Source: Vulcanimicrobiota bacterium (GTDB taxonomy: Bacteria; Vulcanimicrobiota; Vulcanimicrobiia; Vulcanimicrobiales; Vulcanimicrobiaceae). Taken from it: a DNA stretch of 64,000 nucleotides. The notes beneath the pieces are model-generated. The model made no database searches. It was not told where the DNA came from and saw nothing but the letters and a program-made list of their open reading frames with translations. Both the position numbers and the translations under genes were made by a program. Below, one piece after another: positions 52,383 to 61,315 of the stretch. Numbering within the stretch: the stretch's first letter is position 1; each line of letters opens with the position of its first letter. The stretch spans positions 124,001 through 188,000 of the forward strand of contig DAIDGX010000023.1 of assembly GCA_027452165.1 (NCBI GenBank). The letters are read 5' to 3'.

Positions 52383-54857
52383 TTATCCGGCCAGGAGCGG
52401 GAGCGTCACGACAAAGGTCGATCCTTCGCCCTCGTGCGAGGATACCGCGATCTGTCCACCGTGGACCTCGACGATCTTGCGGGCCAGGTAGAGCCCGATG
52501 CCGGAGCCCGCGATGCCGAATTCGCGCGCGTTGCTCGCGCGTCCGAAGCGCGTGAAGAGCGTGGCGAGTTCGGCGGCGGGAATGCCGATCCCACGATCGC
52601 TCACCTCGATCGCGGCCCACTCTCCATCCTGGCGAACATTCACGCGGACCTCGTCCTCCGAGTACTTGAGCGCGTTGGAGAGCAGGTTGTCGATAACGTG
52701 CCGGAAACGATGCGGATCGATCTCGACCATCAGCGGATCGGGGGTTGTCGTCACGGCGATACGTGTGTTCCCGGGTGCGATCGCCTCCACGCATTCACCC
52801 GTAAAGGTTGCGAGATCGAGGATGCTACGCGCGAGCGAGAACCCCTCGGACTGCGTCTGCGCGAGCACGAGGGCATCTTCCGATAAGCGCACGAGACGCT
52901 GGGCTTGCGCGTAGATCGTCGCAACCCCATCGTCGTGTTCGACCTCCAGCAAGAGTTCGCAGTAGCCAAGAATGACGGCGAGCGGACCCTTGAAATCGTG
53001 CGCAAGCATCGCTAGCAAATCGTCTTTAAAGAGATTGGATTCGTAGAGCGCGCGATTGGCAAGACCCGTGCGTTCGTACAATTCGAGATTACGCAGCGCA
53101 AGCGCAAGGAGCGCGCCCAATTCTTGCATGATGCGAAGATCGTCGCGTGAAAAACGTTCGTTGACCGCACGGCCAACGAGTAAGAACGCGTCGATCGTCT
53201 CTCCATCGCCCGAGTTGAGGGGCGTAACGAGATATCCCGGTCCATCGATCAGGCGCTGAACCCGCCGTTCGTCGCCAACCAGGCCGGGCAAGCGCTCCTC
53301 CCGGTGTTCCAGGTCGAACCCGGTACGCGCGACGAGTTGGTCACCATCGCCTCCATGCGAGCCCACGATCGCGTAGCGCTCGCCGCTCCATCGCAGAACG
53401 CAGGCCTGTTCCGCGCGGGCGAGCATCGTCGCCAAGCGACACATGACGGCGGCAAGACCGCCGATCTCGGTGTACGAGAGGATCGTACGCGCCGCCTCGG
53501 CCAGCGTCTCGCGCTCCTGCGCTCGGCGCAACTCGCGCTCGTAGGCTCGCGCGTTCGCAAGCGCGATCTCCAAATGCGATCCAAGCGTCCGAAAAAATGT
53601 CGCGCGGTCTTCGGCGGGCCACGCGAAAGCGCCGTCATCCCAACGAACGACGAACGCTCCCCACAACGCGCCATCCAGACGCAATGGCACGATCACGCCA
53701 CCGCGTCCGTCAAAGAGCATGTCGCGCGGCCCGCGCGGCAGCATGACCGAGTCCGATGGTTCATCCACGGCGAGGAACGGTTCGATCGCTGCACGTTCGA
53801 GTGAGACCGCGGGCTCGAAACTGCGCGGTTCGCCTAAACGTAACGCGCGGCGTACCAGCAGATCGCCTTCGAGGACGTACGCGGCGCAATCGACGGGCAG
53901 TTCGTGCGACGCGGTCACAGCGAAGACGAGTAGCACTTCATCGACGTACTGCGTGTCGCGCAGGATGCGCACGACGTGTTCGAGCGACTCCGCCTGCGCG
54001 CGTCGCGCGCGTTCTCGCGCGTACAGACGCGCGTTCGAAAGAGCCAGGCCGACGTGAAATGCAAGCGATCGCAACGCGACGACGTCCGCATCGTGAAACG
54101 CGTAGGGGCGTTCGAATGCGAGGACGAGCGCATCCTCCACCTGGCCATCGACGACGAACGGAAGAGCCACGGCGCTGCGCGCGTTCGCACCGTAGATCGC
54201 ACCGCCGTCGAACGCATCGCGCCGCACCGTCAAGCCGCCGAATACGCGACGCAGATCCGCGTCGAGTTCAATCGCAGGAGCACCGGCCGATGGAAGCGCC
54301 GTACCGGCGGCAGCGGCGATCGTGGCATGATCGCTTTCGGCCGGGCGGTTAAACACAAGACAGCGATCGGCGTCGAAGGCGGCTCGCACCCCCTCGACGA
54401 TTCCCGCGAGCACGTCGCGCCGGTCGAGCGATTTGTGCAACCGCTCGTTCACCATCGCGAGCAATTGGCTATCGCGCGATTGGCGCCGCACCGCGACGAG
54501 CGCCCGCCCCATCTCAAGGACGCGCGCCGCGAGGGCCGCATACGCGATCAACTCGGATCGCGTCTCCTCGGAGGGTTTGCCGTCAAGCAACACCGCGATA
54601 ACGCCGAGCGTCGGCCCGTCGGAGACCAGTTGCGTGACGAGCAGATCGCGTTCGCCGATCGTGGGACTCACCCCGATAAAACCGCGTTGTTGGTCGCGCG
54701 GGACGAAAATCTGGCGTTCGTCCCCAAAGCGCGCGAGCGCGTGAACGAAGAGCCGGCGAAGCTCGGCGGAACCGTCCCGAAGGACGAATCCGCGCGCGCC
54801 CGCCGGCTCGATAACCGTCTCGACGGCGTCGTCGCTAAAGAGGAGCACGCTCACCAC
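52383..54857 (-). CDS. Multi-GAF sensor histidine kinase
   Basis: An 824-residue kinase. It begins with four GAF-like sensor modules (rough ranges 1-115, 130-280, 290-435, 445-590), then the phospho-acceptor His620 in [18 protein letters not shown], and an HATPase domain with N-box [13 protein letters not shown] (about 722-734), G1 in VSDRGIGIP (752-760) and G2 in [14 protein letters not shown]. The GTG at 54857 is the first usual start, but the reading frame is open back to the upstream gene's TAG (54990), and the extra 45 residues (LGALAELADADSTASRASAL) look like a natural GAF first helix. The true start is therefore unclear. No cognate regulator is adjacent. Its gene lies between secA and the lipoprotein gene. 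Confidence 0.85.
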   Translation of the reverse strand: MVSVLLFSDDAVETVIEPAGARGFVLRDGSAELRRLFVHALARFGDERQIFVPRDQQRGFIGVSPTIGERDLLVTQLVSDGPTLGVIAVLLDGKPSEETRSELIAYAALAARVLEMGRALVAVRRQSRDSQLLAMVNERLHKSLDRRDVLAGIVEGVRAAFDADRCLVFNRPAESDHATIAAAAGTALPSAGAPAIELDADLRRVFGGLTVRRDAFDGGAIYGANARSAVALPFVVDGQVEDALVLAFERPYAFHDADVVALRSLAFHVGLALSNARLYARERARRAQAESLEHVVRILRDTQYVDEVLLVFAVTASHELPVDCAAYVLEGDLLVRRALRLGEPRSFEPAVSLERAAIEPFLAVDEPSDSVMLPRGPRDMLFDGRGGVIVPLRLDGALWGAFVVRWDDGAFAWPAEDRATFFRTLGSHLEIALANARAYERELRRAQERETLAEAARTILSYTEIGGLAAVMCRLATMLARAEQACVLRWSGERYAIVGSHGGDGDQLVARTGFDLEHREERLPGLVGDERRVQRLIDGPGYLVTPLNSGDGETIDAFLLVGRAVNERFSRDDLRIMQELGALLALALRNLELYERTGLANRALYESNLFKDDLLAMLAHDFKGPLAVILGYCELLLEVEHDDGVATIYAQAQRLVRLSEDALVLAQTQSEGFSLARSILDLATFTGECVEAIAPGNTRIAVTTTPDPLMVEIDPHRFRHVIDNLLSNALKYSEDEVRVNVRQDGEWAAIEVSDRGIGIPAAELATLFTRFGRASNAREFGIAGSGIGLYLARKIVEVHGGQIAVSSHEGEGSTFVVTLPLLAG

Positions 54858-54989
54858 GCCGTTCTCGGTGAGGATCCCGCGCGCGCCTCGGGCGAGCGCC
54901 GACGCGCGCGATGCCGTCGAATCGGCATCCGCAAGTTCGGCGAGCGCGCCTAAACCATCGACGTGCGTGCGAACGGCGTCCCCCTTTCC

Positions 54990-56162
54990 CTACGGCGTAA
55001 GGGCGAGGCCGATGACGCTACCGGGTGACGTCAGGGTGGCGATCGGCGCAACGTTGCCCGTGGCGCCCGCGGCGAAGACGTAGATCACACCCGAGCCGCT
55101 CGGCGTCGAGTCGGCCACGTAGATGCGTCCCGTTCCATCGACCTTCACGTCGGTCGGAGCGAGCAGCATCGTGTTGGATCCCTCGATCGCCTTTGGGGTC
55201 ACGGCGCCGTTCGAACCGGCTGGGAAGATCAGGATTGCGGGACAGGTCTTTCCGCCACCGCAGATCGTCGAGGCTTGATCGCTGACGTAGATGTTGCCCC
55301 CCTGGTCCAGGGCGATGCCGGTCGGCGCGCCGATTCCCGTCGTAGCTCCCGAGATCGCCGCGATCGGCGCAATGTTCATCGGGGTCGCCGTGGGCACGGG
55401 CGTCGGCGACGGCGTGGGCGTGGCACCGATCGGGGTTGCGGTCGGAACCGGTGTCGCGGTCGGGGTGGCGGTCGGCGTCGCCGTTGCGGAGGGTGTCGGC
55501 GACGGCGTCGGAATGCTGAACACCTCAACCGACTGGCCGCGCAGGTTCGTGACGTAGAGATTCTGCTTGGCATCGACGGCAACGCCGCTTGGGACGTTCA
55601 GTCCCGTCGCCGGACCGGCGATCGTCTCGTAGCCGATGAAACCGCTGGCTTCGTAGATCTCAAGCTCGCTCTGGAAGCTCGCGCTGCTGTTGGTGGGATC
55701 GAATTCGGCCGCGGCCAAGAGGTCGGTCGGCGTGGTCGCACCTGGAAGCGTTTGCTGGTAATCGGCAAGCCCGCGCGCACGCACGGAGCCGAGGGAGAGC
55801 GTGCCGTAGGGCAGCACGTTCCCCGTCGCGGTCGCCTTGAACTCGAGCAGCGCGCCAACCGCCAAACTCGCGTTCCAGTTGCTCACGTAGAGGTTGCTCG
55901 CGCTGTCGAAGGCGAGGTACTGCGGACCGGCAAGGGTGGTATTCGATCCGCCGATCTGATAGGCGGGACCACCGCCGGAGGCCGTTCCCGCGGAGTAGAT
56001 GCTCACGCCGTTCTGACTCGTGTTGGTCGCATAGAGCGTCTGGGACGCAAAGGTGGGACCGACCGAGATTGTTTGTGACGAGGACCCGCCGGAGCTGCAC
56101 GCCGAGACCGCGACCGCGGCCAGAGCGACTCCAACGAACCCGAAGGCAAGCCTACGCAGCAT
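54990..56162 (-). CDS. NHL/SMP-30-type beta-propeller lipoprotein
   Basis: A 390-aa protein with a lipobox at AVAVSAC (Cys22). Repeats of the kind GPQYLAFDSASNLYVSN, VPSGVAVDAKQNLYVTN, GAPTGIALDQGGNIYVSD and APTDVKVDGTGRIYVAD suggest an NHL-type propeller. These are split by a Thr/Pro/Ala-rich linker (PTPSPTPSATATPTATPTAT and following, 55389-55511). This linker is low complexity and not informative. The protein may bind ligands or proteins at the cell surface. Its start overlaps the small membrane protein gene by 11 bp. Confidence 0.85.
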   Translation of the reverse strand: MLRRLAFGFVGVALAAVAVSACSSGGSSSQTISVGPTFASQTLYATNTSQNGVSIYSAGTASGGGPAYQIGGSNTTLAGPQYLAFDSASNLYVSNWNASLAVGALLEFKATATGNVLPYGTLSLGSVRARGLADYQQTLPGATTPTDLLAAAEFDPTNSSASFQSELEIYEASGFIGYETIAGPATGLNVPSGVAVDAKQNLYVTNLRGQSVEVFSIPTPSPTPSATATPTATPTATPVPTATPIGATPTPSPTPVPTATPMNIAPIAAISGATTGIGAPTGIALDQGGNIYVSDQASTICGGGKTCPAILIFPAGSNGAVTPKAIEGSNTMLLAPTDVKVDGTGRIYVADSTPSGSGVIYVFAAGATGNVAPIATLTSPGSVIGLALTP

Positions 56163-56343
56163 AGATACTCCTGTAGTGAGGAACCGGAGCCAGGTTCACG
56201 GAGGTGGCCCGGTGGGCCTTCATCCAGGAGAATCCGGCAAAAGCGGCAGCGGCCAGCAGTACGAGCGCCACCACCCAGCGCACGGCCAAGCGGCGTTGAT
56301 AGGTTGGGCGACTGGAGGCGGTGTCGATGATCTCTCGGGGCAC
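56152..56343 (-). CDS. Small single-pass membrane protein
   Basis: A 63-aa protein with one TM helix (RWVVALVLLAAAAFAGFSWM, residues 22-41). The N-terminus is polar and Arg-rich and faces the cytoplasm by the positive-inside rule; the C-terminus is short and periplasmic. The GTG start at 56343 is preceded by AAAGGGA. It overlaps the lipoprotein start by 11 bp, so the two are likely co-translated. I know no family. Confidence 0.7.
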   Translation of the reverse strand: MPREIIDTASSRPTYQRRLAVRWVVALVLLAAAAFAGFSWMKAHRATSVNLAPVPHYRSIYAA

Positions 56344-56357
56344 GATTCCCTTTTGCT

Positions 56358-57176
56358 CTAGACGGAGAGGTGGAGCGGGTGATTGATGGCCTCGGGCTGG
56401 ACTTGACGCAACAACTCGCCCGCAGTAACGAAGGTATAGCCGGCTTTCCGGAAACGCGCCACGACCGATGGCAGCGCCTCGATCGTCGCGAGCTTGCCAC
56501 TATGCAGGAGCACGATGTCCGGCGCGCTCGCGTAATGCAACAGATTCGTCTCGACCTGCTTGGGCGTCAACGTGCGCCAGTCACCCGAGTCGTCGGTCCA
56601 CAAGACGACCTTATAGCCGAGGCGCTGCGCCACGCGCAACGTTGCGGCCGTGTAACGTCCGTGCGGCGGGCGCATGAGGTCGCGCACCGACGCATCGTGC
56701 GTCAGGTGCCAGAGCACGTCGCGCCCCTTCAATATCTCCTCGCGGACCTGCGCGTTGGTCTCGTGGTCGAGATCCGGATGCGTGTACGTGTGATCCGCGA
56801 TCTCGTTCCCGTCGGCTTCGATCAAACGCGCGATGCCGGGCCACTGCTGCGCGTCTCGACCGATCAAAAAAAACGTCGCATGGACGTGCATCGCGCGTAG
56901 TTCGTCGAGCAGCAACGGCGTAAACATCGGATATGGTCCGTCGTCGAACGTGAGCGCGATCAGCTTGGGATGCGCAAGCGTACGCTGCGCCACCATGCCA
57001 TGGGTAACACGATAGAGACGTGCGCTGAAATCTCCCGAAAATTCAGCATGCACGTTCATGTGCGGCGTCACGAGCGCGGGCTTAATATCGGAGTCGTGAC
57101 GAAACACGCGAAAGCCGCCGGCGACGACGAGCGCCGCCACGATGAAGGCGAGGACGGTCTGCATCGTGCGGTTCAC
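56358..57176 (-). CDS. Polysaccharide deacetylase (NodB domain)
   Basis: A 272-aa carbohydrate esterase family 4 protein. The N-terminal signal anchor (TVLAFIVAALVVAGGFRVF) is followed by the NodB motifs: ALTFDDGPYPMFTPLLLD (TFDDGP), EIADHTYTHPDL (metal-binding HxxxH) and MRPPHGRYT. Later segments are KVVLWTDDSGDW and PDIVLLHSG. The protein would remove acetyl groups from peptidoglycan or another envelope glycan. Its start abuts the LCP gene's stop (56358-57176 and 57177), a translationally coupled arrangement. Confidence 0.93.
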   Translation of the reverse strand: MNRTMQTVLAFIVAALVVAGGFRVFRHDSDIKPALVTPHMNVHAEFSGDFSARLYRVTHGMVAQRTLAHPKLIALTFDDGPYPMFTPLLLDELRAMHVHATFFLIGRDAQQWPGIARLIEADGNEIADHTYTHPDLDHETNAQVREEILKGRDVLWHLTHDASVRDLMRPPHGRYTAATLRVAQRLGYKVVLWTDDSGDWRTLTPKQVETNLLHYASAPDIVLLHSGKLATIEALPSVVARFRKAGYTFVTAGELLRQVQPEAINHPLHLSV

Positions 57177-58577
57177 CTACGGTGTCGCCGTCGCGGATGT
57201 CTTGGCCACGAGCGCGCTTGCCAGGTCTTTGCCGACGATCAGCGTGACATCGCTCTTGCGAGGGGCTGCGGTTGCTTCGCTGCCGAGGACGCGAATGTTT
57301 CCCTCCGCCGATGGTAGCGCGGCCCGCACTTTGAAGCCCGCCCACGTCGTGGCCGAATGCTCGCGAATTACGGAGACCGCGTGGTCGGAGCGCGAGGCAT
57401 TCCCGATCGTACCGATCTTGAACCCGGCCTTTTTCAGCATGCCGGCAACGGTGCCCGCCGCTCCCGCTACGTCGCTTCCATTCTCAACGTCCACCGTCAG
57501 CGACCCCGGATCGATACCGGCAAGCGCCATCGAGTCGGGTGAGGGCTCGGGGCTCGGCGGCGCGATTAGGTAGTTGCGCACGATACGCGTCTTCGCGTTA
57601 TCGTCGGGAATCAGGTCGTCGCCGTCGGCGAGTTGCACGTCGCCCGTGTACGGGAGCTCCTTGAAGTGCACGTCGGCCGGTGTAATGCCCGAGAAGTATG
57701 TCGCGAGCGAGATCAACTCGTTGTTGGTAAAGTTGGATTGCACGTCCTTGTGGATCACGGCGAGCAGGTTGCCCGCACTCAAGAACGTGTTCAACTTATC
57801 GTTCTTCAACTTATCGACGATCGCGTGGATCACTTGGTCTTGTCGTTTGATCCGGCAGGGATCGCTGCACCAGTCGTGGCGGAAGCGGCCGTAACCCACG
57901 GCCTGACTCCCGTCGAGATGCTGCATGCCCTCTTTTAAGTGAACGTGGAGGTGCCCCCACGAGTCGTCGTAGTCGATACGTCCGCCGGTGCACTTGGTGT
58001 CGTACATGATGCAGTCCGAGTTCTTGACGTACACATCCACACCGCCAATGGCATTGATCAGGTCTTTTGTCGCGTCGATGCGCAGGATCGCGTACCGGTC
58101 GAAACCCGGAATCCCAAGGAAGTTGGCGATGACCTGCTGCGCCTCTTTTACGCCGCCGTCCGCCTGCGCTTGGTTGATCTTTGCGCGACTACCGTCGGGA
58201 TAGGTCGCGAGCATGTCGCGCGGCACGTCCACCACGTAGACTCGTTTGTTCGCAAAATCCAAATTGACAGCTTTGATCACATCGCTGCGCGAAGCAGTAG
58301 AAAATTCCACGTCGTTCGCGGTGTAGTCGTAATCAAGCCCTTCGAGCAACACGAGCAGATTGGGCCGGCCGAACACCTGCTGCGGCGATGGCACGAAACT
58401 ATCGGCGATCAGTTGGATCGGATTCTCGTGTTTGAAGATGGCAAAACCGGCAAGCGTCGAGCCCATACCCACGAGCACGAGCCCTATGACGAGCATCGCT
58501 CGACGTACCCAGAGCGGCGGGCGCCGCATTGGCGTACGCACCGAAGGCTGTTGACCCGGATCGAGATGTTTACCCAC
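57177..58577 (-). CDS. LytR-CpsA-Psr (LCP) family protein with LytR_C domain
   Basis: Membrane-anchored enzyme attaching glycopolymers to the cell wall or envelope. From GTG at 58577 it has 466 aa: one TM (MLVIGLVLVGMGSTLAGFAIF), then an LCP core (NLLVLLEGLDYDYTANDVEF, SRSDVIKAVNLDFANKRVYVVDVPRD, RAKINQAQADGGVKEAQQVI, GYGRFRHDWCSDPCRIKRQDQVI) and a C-terminal LytR_C domain (SLTVDVENGSDVAGAAGTVAGMLKKAGF). Two Cys pairs in the core are uncommon. A later ATG at 58529 is an alternative start. It overlaps the rimO stop by 8 bp and is followed at once by NodB, which supports a joint role in envelope glycan work. Confidence 0.92.
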   Translation of the reverse strand: MGKHLDPGQQPSVRTPMRRPPLWVRRAMLVIGLVLVGMGSTLAGFAIFKHENPIQLIADSFVPSPQQVFGRPNLLVLLEGLDYDYTANDVEFSTASRSDVIKAVNLDFANKRVYVVDVPRDMLATYPDGSRAKINQAQADGGVKEAQQVIANFLGIPGFDRYAILRIDATKDLINAIGGVDVYVKNSDCIMYDTKCTGGRIDYDDSWGHLHVHLKEGMQHLDGSQAVGYGRFRHDWCSDPCRIKRQDQVIHAIVDKLKNDKLNTFLSAGNLLAVIHKDVQSNFTNNELISLATYFSGITPADVHFKELPYTGDVQLADGDDLIPDDNAKTRIVRNYLIAPPSPEPSPDSMALAGIDPGSLTVDVENGSDVAGAAGTVAGMLKKAGFKIGTIGNASRSDHAVSVIREHSATTWAGFKVRAALPSAEGNIRVLGSEATAAPRKSDVTLIVGKDLASALVAKTSATATP

Positions 58578-59943
58578 GTGTCGTCGAGAGCTCCATTGCA
58601 TGTCCAAAGAAATCAAACGGGCCGTGACCGTCGAGCGTGATATCCACGAACGAACCGACCTCGGCATCACCCGCGAAGAAGATGCCGCCATCGACGCCCG
58701 GCGCCTCACCCTGCGACCGCCCGAACCACACGTCGCTTGTGCCAAGCGCCTCCCGGAAGGGATCGCTCTTACGCAGGCGACGCCGTTCTTCAACGAGCAC
58801 CCGTTCGGTCGTGCCGATGCGCCGCGTGCGCGCCCGCTCGGAGGCGACGCGCTGCGCTTCCCGCAGGCGCACCAGACGCCTGCGGCGTTCGCGAGCGTTC
58901 ACCGCACCCTCGAGACCCGCACCCGGCGTCCCCTCCTGGGCGCTGTACTCGAAGAAGCCGACCCGGTCGAGCTCGGCCCGGCCGATCCACTCCTCGAGGT
59001 ATGACACATGTTCCTCGGCTTCGCCTGGGAAGCCCACGATGAAGGTAGAGCGCATCGTAATTCCAGGCACGCGCTCGCGGAACTCGTTGATGATCTCCAG
59101 GTAGCGCTCGCCGTTGCTCGGGCGCAGCATGCGGCGCAGCACGTCGGGATGCGCATGCTGGAGCGGCATATCCATGTACTTGCAGACTTTCGGAAGGTTT
59201 GCCATGGCATCGATCAGTTCGCGATCAACCGTCGCGGGATACAGATACAGCAATCGAATCCACTCGAGGTCGTCGATCTCGTGCAGGGCCTCGAGCAGCT
59301 GTGCGAGCCCGCCACGACGCGCGCCACGGTCACGGCCATACATCGATGTATCCTGCGCAATTAAGATCAGCTCTTTGGTGCCGCCGGCGACGAGGGCTCG
59401 CGCCTCTTTGAGAATCGATTCGACGCTACGGCTGCGGAAGTTGCCGCGCAGTTTTGGAATAATGCAAAAGGTACATGGATGATCGCAGCCTTCGGCCACC
59501 TTCAGGTACGCGGTCGCGCGCGGCGTGGTGACGAGCCGAGGAAGAAAATCATGCTCCGGCTCCGCTTCGAAATCCAAACGTATCGGCTTTTTGCCGGCAT
59601 GCACGTCATCGAGCAACTCGACGATACTGCCGTATGCGCCCGTCCCAACGATTCCGTCGATCTCGGGGATCAGGGCTTGCAATTGTTCGCCGTAACGCTG
59701 AGCGAGGCAACCGGCGACGACGATCTGCTGCCCTTTGCGCTTGCGCTGCGCGTGTTCCAAAATGACGTCGGTTGATTCGGATTGCGCGGGGTCGATGAAG
59801 GCGCAGGTATTGATGACGACCGTGTCCGCCGCGCGCGCGTCGGGGGCGAGTTCGTAACCTGCCGCACCGAGCTTCGCGATCATCACTTCGGTATCGACAA
59901 GATTCTTAGCGCAACCAAGACTGACAAACGAAACGCTTGACAT
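58570..59943 (-). CDS. rimO: Ribosomal protein S12 methylthiotransferase
   Basis: Radical SAM enzyme adding a methylthio group to Asp of ribosomal protein S12. At 457 aa it has the N-terminal UPF0004 domain (VSLGCAKNLVDTEVM, VVINTCAFID, VAGCLAQRY), the radical SAM cluster CDHPCTFCIIPKLRGNFRSR, and a C-terminal TRAM domain (ERVLVEERRRLRKSD). The SLGCAKN motif and EGCDHPCTFC are diagnostic. Start ATG at 59943, 5 bp from the yajQ stop. It is followed by the LCP gene with an 8-bp overlap. Confidence 0.96.
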   Translation of the reverse strand: MSSVSFVSLGCAKNLVDTEVMIAKLGAAGYELAPDARAADTVVINTCAFIDPAQSESTDVILEHAQRKRKGQQIVVAGCLAQRYGEQLQALIPEIDGIVGTGAYGSIVELLDDVHAGKKPIRLDFEAEPEHDFLPRLVTTPRATAYLKVAEGCDHPCTFCIIPKLRGNFRSRSVESILKEARALVAGGTKELILIAQDTSMYGRDRGARRGGLAQLLEALHEIDDLEWIRLLYLYPATVDRELIDAMANLPKVCKYMDMPLQHAHPDVLRRMLRPSNGERYLEIINEFRERVPGITMRSTFIVGFPGEAEEHVSYLEEWIGRAELDRVGFFEYSAQEGTPGAGLEGAVNARERRRRLVRLREAQRVASERARTRRIGTTERVLVEERRRLRKSDPFREALGTSDVWFGRSQGEAPGVDGGIFFAGDAEVGSFVDITLDGHGPFDFFGHAMELSTTRG

Positions 59944-59948
59944 CGTCG

Positions 59949-60440
59949 CTACCGGTAATTCGTGAATTGGAGCGGCAACTCGAAATCCATTGCCTTGAGT
60001 TCGGCGATGACCGTCTGGAGATCGTCGCGGCTCTTCGAGGTCACGCGTATCTGCTCGTCTTGGTATTGCGCGTTCACCTTGAGCTTGAGCGCTTTGATCT
60101 TCTCCATCAGCGGCTTGCTCTTGTCTTTGGGGATACCGGTGCGCAACGCGATCACGCGACGCACGGTGCCGCTCGCGGCCGGCTCGAGCTCGCCGAGATC
60201 GAAGGCTTTGATGTCGATCCCGCGCTTTACCGCCTTACCTTGAATGACGTCGATGACGTTACGCATCTTGAGTTCATCGTCGGAGACGACCGTGATTTTC
60301 TTGTCGTCCCAATCGATGGTCGTTTTCGAATTCTTGAAATCGAAGCGGTTCTCGATCTCGCGGCGCGCTTGGTTCAGCGCGTTGTCCAGTTCTTGTTGGT
60401 CGATGCGCGACACAACATCGAACGACGATTCGCTCGCCAT
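59949..60440 (-). CDS. YajQ/UPF0234 family nucleotide-binding protein
   Basis: A 163-aa protein matching YajQ, a family known to bind cyclic di-GMP in Xanthomonas. Markers: MASESSFDVVSRIDQQELDNALNQARREI, ENRFDFKNSKTTI, KAVKRGIDIKAFDLGE, and C-terminal MDFELPLQFTNYR. Two-fold repeats of a ferredoxin-like domain are typical. A role in c-di-GMP signalling here is inference. It is between rodZ (22-bp gap) and rimO (5-bp gap). Confidence 0.93.
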   Translation of the reverse strand: MASESSFDVVSRIDQQELDNALNQARREIENRFDFKNSKTTIDWDDKKITVVSDDELKMRNVIDVIQGKAVKRGIDIKAFDLGELEPAASGTVRRVIALRTGIPKDKSKPLMEKIKALKLKVNAQYQDEQIRVTSKSRDDLQTVIAELKAMDFELPLQFTNYR

Positions 60441-60462
60441 GACAGCTCTCCGGATTTGGTCG

Positions 60463-61263
60463 TTACAGCGTGAAAGTGCGTTCTACGACGTCGCCGGTTT
60501 TGCCGAGGGTGCCCAGGTTCTTCCCATCGACGGTCACCTCGACGCCGCCCGCATTCCCGATGCGGAGAACGGCCGTCTTCCCGTGGAACTGCCGCGCAGT
60601 TCCGGCCGGAAACGTACCCTCCATGCTAACACTGCCGTCAACGGTGACCCTAACCCAAGAGGCCCCCGTGAAGGCGAGCTGGAGGCTTTGGATCGCCGAA
60701 GTGCCCGGGGTTGCCGAAGCGCCCGGGCTCACCGAAGCAGCCGGGCTCACCGAGGCTGCCGGGCTCACCGAGGCTGCTGGGCTCACCGAGGCTGCCGGGC
60801 TCGCCGAGGCCACCTCGGTCGCCGCCGCAAGCACTGTTGGGGTTGCGCTCGGAGCCACAGCCACCGGTGCCGGCGCGTGCAGCGAGAACTCGTTATAGGC
60901 GACGAAGGCGACCAGCACGACGGCCACGAGCGCCGCGATCCAGATGAGGGGCGAGAGGTTGCGAGCCCGTACCCGTTCGGGCACATGAGGATCCGGGTCG
61001 GAAGCAGCCGTGCCCGGTGACGGCGCGCCCAAGGCGCTCGTGCCGCTGAACGCACGCACGATATCGTCGGTGTCCAGCCCAAGAAAGCGAGCGTACGTTC
61101 GCAGAAAGCCGCGGATATAGACCGGTGCGCCGATGGCGCTCCAATTCTCGTCTTCGATAGCAGCAAGATACACCGAGCGGATGCGAATCTGCTCGGCCAC
61201 GTCGGAGAGGGAGAGGCCCCGCGCCTCGCGGGCCGCACGGAACCGTTCGCCGAGCGCTGACAT
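60463..61263 (-). CDS. RodZ-like cytoskeletal protein
   Basis: A 266-aa single-pass protein. Residues 1-80 are a helix-turn-helix (LGERFRAAREARGLSLSDVAEQI, VYIRGFLRTYARFLGLD), followed by a TM helix (LIWIAALVAVVLVAFVAYNEF), a Ala/Ser/Val/Pro repeat (ASVSPA x4-5) and a C-terminal DUF4115 domain (SWVRVTVDGSVSMEGTFPAG). RodZ links MreB to the membrane and shapes the cell. No mre genes are in the window. The linker repeat spans 60720-60800 in DNA. Confidence 0.88.
   Translation of the reverse strand: MSALGERFRAAREARGLSLSDVAEQIRIRSVYLAAIEDENWSAIGAPVYIRGFLRTYARFLGLDTDDIVRAFSGTSALGAPSPGTAASDPDPHVPERVRARNLSPLIWIAALVAVVLVAFVAYNEFSLHAPAPVAVAPSATPTVLAAATEVASASPAASVSPAASVSPAASVSPAASVSPGASATPGTSAIQSLQLAFTGASWVRVTVDGSVSMEGTFPAGTARQFHGKTAVLRIGNAGGVEVTVDGKNLGTLGKTGDVVERTFTL
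60717..60812. repeat. 18-bp tandem repeat in the rodZ linker
   Basis: Four to five copies of an 18-bp unit (CCGGGCTCACCGAGGCTG-type) that encode ASVSPA on the minus strand. The copies are nearly identical and in frame, so length is likely to vary between strains. Confidence 0.85.
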
Positions 61264-61270
61264 TGGGGCT

Positions 61271-61299
61271 TTGTCTTAGGCCATAATCCCTGTTATCCT
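61271..61299 (+). promoter_or_regulatory. Candidate sigma-70 promoter of mnmA
   Basis: TTGTCT (61271-61276), 17 bp, TATCCT (61294-61299), about 17 bp before the mnmA ATG at 61316. Motif similarity is moderate and spacing is ideal. Confidence 0.35.
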
Positions 61300-61315
61300 G
61301 TGCCCTGGTATCACG

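Noticed and set aside
55389-55511. Short tandem Thr/Pro/Ala-coding repeats considered as a CRISPR array
   Set aside because: Repeats are in frame, differ in unit length and have no spacers; they encode the PTPTATP linker of a lipoprotein.
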